Origin: Plasmopara viticola
Taxonomy: Eukaryota > Oomycota > Peronosporomycetes > Peronosporales > Peronosporaceae
DNA length: 64,000 nucleotides
Direction: 5' to 3'
Assembly: GCA_001695595.3 (NCBI GenBank)
Contig: MBPM02000133.1
Coordinates: 62,001 to 126,000, forward strand
How positions within the stretch are numbered: the stretch's first letter is position 1; each line of letters opens with the position of its first letter. Positions 57,167-64,000 of this stretch are shown here, one piece after another. The notes below the pieces were generated by a model, which had not been told where the DNA came from, ran no database searches, and saw only the letters and a program-made list of their open reading frames with translations. A program made the position numbers and the translations under genes.

Positions 57167-57570
57167 AATTGCTGCCGACGACAACACACTATCTACATTG
57201 CCATCACACGAAACAGTCTGCACGCCATCGCTATGGCCTCGGTGTACTTAATTGGGTTTTATGGAGAGCCCGAATTTTGCTGATAACTTACCGCTATAGT
57301 TCTAACTTTATCGGAGAAGTTGGGAAATTCAAAAGGAGGTACGCTTAAAAGGGCACCACCGATAAAGTTAAATGCTAATAGAGACGGAAGTATCTTGGGT
57401 GTATATCTCTACTAGTCAAGCTAGCTAAAAGTGGTCTATATTTTATCTTACGCCGTAATAAAGGTATGATAGTGTATTATTGATAACGCATAAATAGAGA
57501 AATTATTAGACACACTGCTTACGATTGCTGAGGGCGAGATGAACGAGTTTTGTTATAATTGTCTGAGAAA

Positions 57571-57642
57571 TGCCCCCAGGCAGGATCGAACTACCGACCT
57601 TCCGCTTACTAAGCGGGTGCTCTACCACTGCGCTATAGGGGC
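57571..57642 (-). tRNA. tRNA-Thr(AGU)-like, U12 to G
   Basis: Same sequence as the copy at 57095, a one-unit duplication. Confidence 0.6.
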
Positions 57643-58047
57643 AATTGCTGCCGACGACAACACACTATCTACATTGCCATCACACGAAACAGTCTGCACG
57701 CCATCGCTATGGCCTGGGTGTACTCAATTGGGTTTTATGGAGAGCCCGAATTTTGCTGATAACTTACCGCTATAGTTCTAACTTTATCGGAGAAGTTGAG
57801 AGTTTCAAAAGGAGGTACGCTTAAAAGGGCACCACCGATAAAGTTAAATGCTAATAGAGACGGAAGTGTCTTGGGTGTATCCCTCTACTAGTCAAGCTAG
57901 CTAAAAGTGGTCTATATTTTATCTTACGCCGTAATAAAGGTATGATAGTGTATTATTGATAACGCATAAACAGAGAAATTATTAGACGCACTGCTCACGA
58001 TTGCTGAGGGCGAGATGAACGAGTTTTGTTATAATTGTCTGAGAAAT

Positions 58048-58119
58048 GCCCCCAGGCAGGATTGAACTACCGACCTTCCGCTTACTAAGCGAGTGCTCTA
58101 CTACTGAGCTATAGGGGCA
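58048..58119 (-). pseudogene. tRNA-Thr-like, D-loop G18 changed
   Basis: CTACTACTG changes the first G of the invariant GG in the D loop to A, which disrupts the D-loop/T-loop contact. GCGAGTGC also gives a 28-42 wobble. Confidence 0.65.
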
Positions 58120-58522
58120 ATTGCTGCCGACGACAACACACTATCTACATTGCCATCACACGAAACAGTCTGCACGCCATCGCTATGGCCTGGGTGTACT
58201 TAATTGGGTTTTATGGGGAGCCCGAATTTTGCTGATAATTTACCGCTATAGTTCTAACTTTATCGGAGAAATTGGGAGTTTCAAAAGGAGGTACGCTTAA
58301 AAGGGCACCACCGATAAAGTTAAATGCGAATAGAGACGGAAGTATCTTGGGTGTATCCCTCTTCTAGTCAAGCTAGCTAAAAGTGGTCTATATTTTATCT
58401 TACGCCGTAATAAAGGTATGATATTGTATTATTGATAACGCATAAACAGAGAAATTATTAGACACACTGCTCACGATTGCTGAGGGCGAGATGAACGAGT
58501 TTTGTTATAATTGTCTGAGAAA

Positions 58523-58594
58523 TGCCCCCAGGCAGGATTGAACTACCGACCTTCCGCTTACTAAGCGGGTGCTCTACCACTGAGCAATAGGGGC
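58523..58594 (-). tRNA. tRNA-Thr(AGU), A9 to U
   Basis: Single change (GAGCAATAG) at base 9, which makes tertiary contacts but is not in a stem. Function uncertain. Confidence 0.65.
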
Positions 58595-58998
58595 AATTGC
58601 TGCCGACGACAACACACTATCTACATTGCCGTCACACGAAACAGTCTGCACGCCATCGCTATGGCCTGGGTATACTTAATTGGGTTTAATGGGGAGCCCG
58701 AATTTTGCTGATAACTTCCCGCTATAGCTCTAACTTTATCGGAGAAATCGGGAGTTTCAAAAGGAGGTACGCTTAAAAGGGCACCACCGATAAAGTTAAA
58801 TGCGAATAGAGACGGAAGTATCTTGGGTGTATCCCTCTTCTAGTCAAGCTAGCTAAAAGTGGTCTATATTTTATCTTACGCCGTAATAAAGGTATGATAT
58901 TGTATTATTGATAACGCATAAACAGAGAAATTATTAGACACACTGCTCACGATTGCTGAGGGCGAGCTGAACGAGTTTTGTTATAATTGTCTGAGAAA

Positions 58999-59070
58999 TG
59001 CCCCCAGGCAGGATTGAACTACCGACCTTCCGCTTACTAAGCGGGTGCTCTACCACTGAGCAATAGGGGC
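58999..59070 (-). tRNA. tRNA-Thr(AGU), A9 to U
   Basis: Identical to the copy at 58523; its spacer differs only by a few bases, including GAGCTGAACG in place of GAGATGAACG. Confidence 0.65.
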
Positions 59071-59474
59071 AATTGCTGCCGACGACAACACACTATCTAC
59101 ATTGCCGTCACACGAAACAGTCTGCACGCCATCGCTATAGCCTGGGTATACTTAATTGGGTTTAATGGGGAGCCCGAATTTTGCTGATAACTTCCCGCTA
59201 TAGCTCTAACTTTATCGGAGAAATCGGGAGTTTCAAAAGGAGGTACGCTTAAAAGGGCACCACCGATAAAGTTAAATGCTAACAGAGACGGAAGTATCTT
59301 GGGTGTATCCCTCTACTAGTCCAGCTAGCTAAAAGTGGTCTATATTTTATCTTACGCCGTAATAAAGGTATGATAGTGTATTATTGATAACGCATAAACA
59401 GAGAAATTATTAGACACACTGCTCACGATTGCTGAGGGCGAGATGAACGAGTTTTGTTATAATTGTCTGAGAAA

Positions 59475-59546
59475 TGCCCCCAGGCAGGATTGAACTACCG
59501 ACCTTCCGCTTATTAAGCGGGTGCTCTACCACTGAGCTATAGGGGC
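59475..59546 (-). tRNA. tRNA-Thr body with AAU (Ile) anticodon
   Basis: 71 of 72 bases match the Thr consensus. The only change is at base 35: the plus strand reads GCTTATTAAGC where others read GCTTACTAAGC, so the anticodon is AAU, which reads the isoleucine codon AUU. All stems pair and both promoter boxes are intact. If it is still charged with Thr it would put Thr at Ile codons; if the synthetase requires G35/U36 it may be uncharged or recharged. Confidence 0.85.
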
Positions 59547-59950
59547 AATTGCTGCCGACGACAACACACTATCTACATTGCCATCACACGAAACAGTCTG
59601 CACGCCATCGCTATGGCCTGGGTGTACTTAATTGGGTTTTATGGGGAGCCCGAATTTTGCTGATAACTTGCCGCTAAAGCTCTAACTTTATCGGAGAAAT
59701 CGGGAGTTTCAAAAGGAGGTACGCTTAAAAGGGCACCACCGATAAAGTTAAATGCTAATAGAGACGGAAGTATCTTGGGTGTATCCCTCTACTAGTCAAG
59801 CTAGCTAAAAGTGGTCTATATTTTATCTTACGTCGTAATAAAGGTATGATAGTGTATTATTGATAACGCATAAACAGAGAAATTATTAGACACACTGCTC
59901 ACGATTGCTGAGGGCGAGATGAACGAGTTTTGTTATAATTGTCTGAGAAA

Positions 59951-60022
59951 TGCCCCCAGGCAGGATTGAACTACCGACCTTCCGCTTACTAAGCGGGTGC
60001 TCTACCACTGAGCTATAGGGGC
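59951..60022 (-). tRNA. trnT(agu): tRNA-Thr(AGU), consensus
   Basis: Exact 72-nt consensus; the last complete tRNA before LINE-3. Confidence 0.93.
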
Positions 60023-60431
60023 AATTGCTGCCGACGACAACACACTATCTACATTGCCATCACACGAAACAGTCTGCACGCCATCGCTATGGCCTGGGTG
60101 TACTCAATTGGGTTTTATGGGGAGCCCGAATTTTGCTGATAACTTCCCGCTATAGTTCTAACTTTATCGGAGAAATTGGGAGTTTCAAAAGGAGGTACGC
60201 CTAAAAGGATATCACCGATAAAGTTAAATGCTAATAGAGACGGAAGTATCTTGGGTGTATCCCTCTACTAGTCAAGCTAGCTGAAAAAGGTCTATATTTT
60301 ATCTTACGCCGTAATGGAGGTTTGATAGTGTATTATTGATAACGCATAAATAGAGCAAGGAAATTATTAGACACACTGCTCACGATTGCTGAGGGCGAGA
60401 TGAACGAGTTTTGTTATAATTGTCTGAGAAA

Positions 60432-60435
60432 TGCC
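60432..60435 (-). pseudogene. tRNA-Thr stub cut by LINE-3
   Basis: Only TGCC, complementary to the last four nucleotides of the tRNA, remains after the usual flank CTGAGAAA; LINE-3 sequence follows at once. The rest of this tRNA is missing from the window. Confidence 0.75.
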
Positions 60436-63400
60436 AAGACCCAGCTTCAAGACGTGCAGAAGAAGCTCCGGATGCAGAACTGCCAGGAAATCGAAGAAGT
60501 AAGGATACAGCTTGACCGAGCCGCTGCTCGGTATCGCGCCACTTCTAGTGACTCAAATCAAGACCACTTCGATGAAGCCATGAGAAACTACAAAGAGACG
60601 CTTACTCGGACGAGTCAGTGCAACCAAGACAAGGCATTTGATTTTCAGGCAGCTAACGTAGAGAAATCGACGAAACATTTTTTTCGCCCATTGGACACGA
60701 GCTTGAGACAAGTCTCGATTGAGGAGGTAAGGACATCGAATGGCAGCGTCTCGACAAACTCTCACGAGATTTTTCTCCGCTTTCTGGAGCACTGGGGTTC
60801 CGAGATGGGAGACCACAACAGTACGACAGTAAGAACTCCTCCACCCGACGTTGATTTGCAGCACAAACTTCTAGACTCAATCGTTCGCTTCGTCTCCGAG
60901 GCTAACCGTGCAATCTTAAGTGCGCCCGTCACTGCCTCAGACCTTGCGAGTGCAATCAAGCTCATGAAGGCAACCTCCGCACCCGGAATGGACGGACTGA
61001 CAGCAGCTTTCTACCAAGTGGCTCCTGACGTCTTTGGTGAGTGCTTAAACATTGTTTTTAACGACAGGCTTCGTCGAGGAGTTTTGCTTCCGTCCCAACG
61101 GAAGTCTGCAGTTGTGCTTTTACATAAAAAAGGTTCAAGAGTAGAGCCTGCCAATTACCGACCCATCGCTCTTATGCGGGTGGACGTGAAGGTATTGTCA
61201 AAGGCTCTGTCGCATCGTCTCCAGCGAGTCATTCCTGACCTAATCCATCCTGACCAGAAAGGATTTGTCAAAGGCCGCTCGATTCACCACCACGTGAGAT
61301 TCCTCGCGGACCTGCAAGATCTCATGTCGGGTTTGGACGAAGAGGCATACGCGCTGTTTTTGGACTTTGAGAAGGCATTCGACCGCGTATATTGGAACTA
61401 CATGTTTCGGCTACTTGATCGAATGGGGTTTGGCGTGGAGTTTGCTCAATGGATAAAACTACTCTACACCGACCCTCAAGCGCATCTTCTCATCAACCAG
61501 ACCATTCAGCCTGCACTGCGTCCAACGAGAGGAGTGAAACAAGGTGACCCGCTGTCAGCACTTCTCTTCATTTTGACAATCGAGCCGCTCGGCAACTTGC
61601 TGCGATCTCATGAAGAATACGGCATTTGTCTAAACGCAGATCACACCGCCACGAGCATGTTCTTTGCGGATGACTCGACTCTTCTAGGGAGCTCGATACC
61701 GAATTTGCAGGCACAGCTTGAAGTTGTAGACGAGTACTGTAAAGGCTCTGGAGCGAAGCTTAACCTCACAAAGTCGGTGCTACTCGGGCTCAATCGAAAA
61801 TTGACCTGTCCTCCGCTCGCCGGATTGAAAGTACTTGGAAAGTCAGAGACGGTCAAATATTTAGGCATTCCATTTGGACAGTCGAGGGTGAATGATGCTA
61901 TCGTGGAGTTCCTTGAGCAGCTCTTCTACGACGGCTTTAAGCTTTGGTATCGAAGAGCGAGGACACTCCGGGGTCGGCTTCTAATAGCTCAAACGATGGT
62001 GCTCTCTCGCTTGTGGCATTTTACGCAGCACGTGTCTATACCAGCAAATGTCGTGAAGCGGTGGCAGTCGATGCTCAACCGATTCGTGCTGAGTCGAAAA
62101 CACAATCGAGATGCATCGCACGTCCAGCTCATACCACAAAAGTTTCTCTTCCAACGAAAGAGAGATGGAGGTCTTGGTATCCCAAGCTTAGAAGCTCAGC
62201 TACAGCGTCAGCGTCTTCAGCTACTCCTGCAATTCGTTAGCGCTGCGCAAGTAGTGGACGCACGAAATTGGACGACAGCAAGCTGTGCGCTCTTGAAACT
62301 GTTGCTTCCACGCACGGGTAACATGAAAGCTCTTGACTTCCTCACGATATCTCCACTTCGTCACGGCAATCTCATCAGATGGAAGCTGATTTCTTTATGG
62401 TGGAAAAGGACGTGGATGTGGTGGTACAAGATTCGCTGGGACATCACATGGCAAGACCTGCCCCCAGAAGAGCGAGCATGGTACGGTCTTCGACAACCAA
62501 TTTGGTTTCACTCGGATGCAGATCTTCACTACGAGCAGACTCCACGTTCCTCCACAAATGTGGCACATCGTCGATGTATCGGGATGGTGGTGGAGCCTCA
62601 ACGAAGTTTTAGACTTCACATTTCACGAACCTTCGGAGTGCGTTCACTCGTCGATTTTATGCGCGAAGGAAGGGCATGGTCATCGCAACAAGACTTTGTC
62701 CAGCGCCATATTGACTTCAAACTCCTGTCTGTGCCGCCGGGCCGACAAATTCAGTGGCTTCGAGTGCTGTACAAGGAGGCCACGCAGATTGTCGAGCGGC
62801 TTGGCGCGACACAGCTCGTTCTACGGCCTTCCAGCAGAGAAAGGCAACTTCTTCCCCACTTAGGCTGCAACAGCGCTTCGAAATTGTACTTAGTCCCTAC
62901 CATTCCAAGGTCAGCACTGCTGTGTGTGGCGTGGACACCGAAGACACCGACAAAACCACATCCGATGACTGTGCATTCCCATCGTGTGGGAGAAGAGCAG
63001 ATTAAAGCGTACGTGAAGTACAACAAGCATCTGCGCGTGATCCTGCTGCCGATTTATGAAGACCTACAATTTCGCCTTGCGTTTCGCCTGCTGCCAGTAC
63101 GCTCGCGGTTCTGGTTCCTGGAGGCATCTAAACCTCACATTCGCCGCTGCGTCCGTGCAGAATGTGGCGCAATAGAGACCGAGCAGCACTTGTTCTTCGA
63201 CTGCACCCTTGCAGTACAGCTGTGGACGCATGTGCAACAGCTGGTGTCACCGTTCTGTCGAGCGCGGCTGACGTGGCTGGACATTGTCCTGGCAGCAAAG
63301 CCGGTCGTGCGTGATAAGTGGGCGGCTTGCGAGAAAGTTGTGCGTGACGTCTGGCACACACTTCGGGCTCTTACGCTCCACTTCATCTGGTAAGACCGGA

Positions 63401-63597
63401 ATCGCTGCCTATTTGACGGAAGACAGCCTACACCGGTGCTTCCTGCGCTCCAATTGATATTAATGACGTTCAAAGCGCACATGAGATTCTTCGCAAGGCA
63501 ATTATACGGAAGCGACGATAAGCTGGCCTTGGCCAGGGTTGTGCGCGAGATTAAGTCCCAACCAACTTTTGGCAGTTTTTCCTGTCGAATGGCATGA
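60436..63597 (+). pseudogene. LINE-3 ORF2, truncated, one internal stop
   Basis: Reverse-transcriptase motifs are all present: SAPGMDGLTAAFYQ, QKGFVKGRSIHHHV, the catalytic LDFEKAFD, TRGVKQGDPLSALLF and FFADDS, then FRLLPVRSRFWFLE and the zinc-binding CVRAECGAIETEQHLFFDC. A TAA at 63391-63393 interrupts HFIW-DRNRCLFDGRQPTP, after which the same frame stays open to TGA at 63595-63597. With one stop in over 1,050 codons, decay is recent. The apparent start MNEFCYNCLRNA upstream is tRNA-spacer sequence joined in frame by chance. Confidence 0.9.
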
Positions 63598-64000
63598 CAT
63601 GCTATTTGGAAGTTTTTTTCGACGGCCGCTCGCCACGTGTTCAGTCCGCTCACTTTCGAATTTGCTGGCTCCTGCTCAAGTGGCCTGACTACCTCAGTAC
63701 TCGCCGGCTGTAAGTCGGGCTCACCTCTGCGGACTGTGTTGTCTCCGGCTGCACCCGAAAGGGGGACGGGGGGCATGAGCCCTGAGGTGAGCTCAATTCA
63801 CAGCCGGCTTGAGGAAAGTGAAGGACCCTCCAAACCGAAGCGCTACTCGCCAGGTTGAAGTCGGGTTTTCCTCAGCGGACTGTGTTGTCTCCGGCTGCAC
63901 CCGAAAGGGGGACGGGGGGCATGAGCCCTGAGGTGGACCCACTTGAAAGCTGGCCCGAGAAATGTGAAGGTTTGGAGGCTAAAAGACACAACAGAAGGCT
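63598..64000 (+). other. LINE-3 3' UTR with ~146-bp tandem repeats
   Basis: GGACTGTGTTGTCTCCGGCT recurs at 63731 and 63877, a 146-bp period. Each repeat continues with CTGCACCCGAAAGGGGGACG and GGGGCATGAGCCCTGAGGTG. GGGGCATGAGCCC can form a small stem. A third unit may lie outside the window. No credible ORF. Confidence 0.85.

Larger units (their letters stand above)
56692..60435. repeat. tRNA-Thr monomer array, right block
   Basis: Seven tRNA copies spaced 475-477 bp, plus a 4-nt stub where LINE-3 begins. Units starting at 58523 and 58999 are nearly identical (the same A9-to-U change and the same TGATATTGTATT spacer variant), a recent one-unit duplication. Confidence 0.93.
60436..64000 (+). 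mobile_element. LINE-3: 5'-truncated, diverged LINE
   Basis: It begins abruptly within ORF2, at a point equal to about residue 318 of LINE-1, immediately after the 4-nt tRNA stub. ORF0, ORF1 and the endonuclease are absent. Protein similarity to LINE-1 is high but far from identical, so it is a separate family. Its 3' end, and any target duplication, lie beyond the window. Confidence 0.9.

Noticed and set aside
60400..60435. ATG at 60400 as the start of a 997-residue protein
   Set aside because: The first 12 codons are tRNA spacer and tRNA stub; the join to LINE-3 in frame is chance, since the same MNEFCYNCLRNA is read in every monomer.

Overview
This is eukaryotic repeat DNA. It holds a tandem array of nuclear-type tRNA-Thr(AGU) genes (internal A and B boxes, no encoded CCA) that has been colonised by non-LTR retrotransposons (LINEs). 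No ordinary single-copy host gene is visible. The LINE genes are GC-rich and the array spacers AT-rich. An oomycete or other stramenopile is my best guess for the host, but that is an untested inference; only 'eukaryote' is secure.

Layout. (1) 1-3401: the 3' part of a decayed LINE ('LINE-0'), with broken ORF2 reverse-transcriptase sequence and a long 3' UTR whose last ~1,060 bp are here called module E. (2) 3402-31933: a higher-order tandem repeat. Its basic unit is 1.54 kb: a tRNA-Thr pseudogene lacking 10 bp of the T arm, one copy of E (~1,058 bp), and ~415 bp of tRNA spacer. Four units near 19.3-27.3 kb are 2.015 kb because they carry one extra ~476 bp tRNA monomer. (3) 31934-36421: plain ~476 bp tRNA-Thr monomers, with one more E copy beside an intact tRNA. 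(4) 36423-44174: LINE-1, 7.75 kb, apparently intact, with ORF0, ORF1 and ORF2 (endonuclease, reverse transcriptase, zinc finger). (5) 44192-48925: ten tRNA monomers. (6) 48926-56674: LINE-2, nearly identical to LINE-1 but with one 1-base deletion in ORF1 and one in ORF2. (7) 56692-60435: seven more tRNA monomers and a tRNA stub. (8) 60436-64000: a 5'-truncated, related but diverged LINE ('LINE-3'), running off the window.

The unifying observation is target choice. LINE-0 (3' side only visible), LINE-1, LINE-2 and all 18 E copies sit at one position, the D loop of tRNA-Thr. Where both ends are visible they are flanked by the same 17-bp duplication, ACTGAGCTATAGGGGCA, which is tRNA nucleotides 1-16 plus one upstream base on the opposite strand. 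Because the duplication carries the 5' end of the tRNA, each insertion rebuilds a complete tRNA gene on its left and leaves a 5' tRNA stub on its right. E and LINE-1/2 end in a similar ~20 bp tail just before the duplication, which fits a shared 3' recognition signal. The array then evolved by unequal exchange: E-bearing units, and probably a block containing a whole LINE, were duplicated.

I count 47 tRNA-Thr copies or remnants, all on the minus strand, while all LINEs and E copies are on the plus strand. Eight match the 72-nt consensus exactly. The others carry point changes, the 10-bp T-arm deletion (17 copies, every one beside an E element), or, in one case, an anticodon changed from AGU (Thr) to AAU (Ile).
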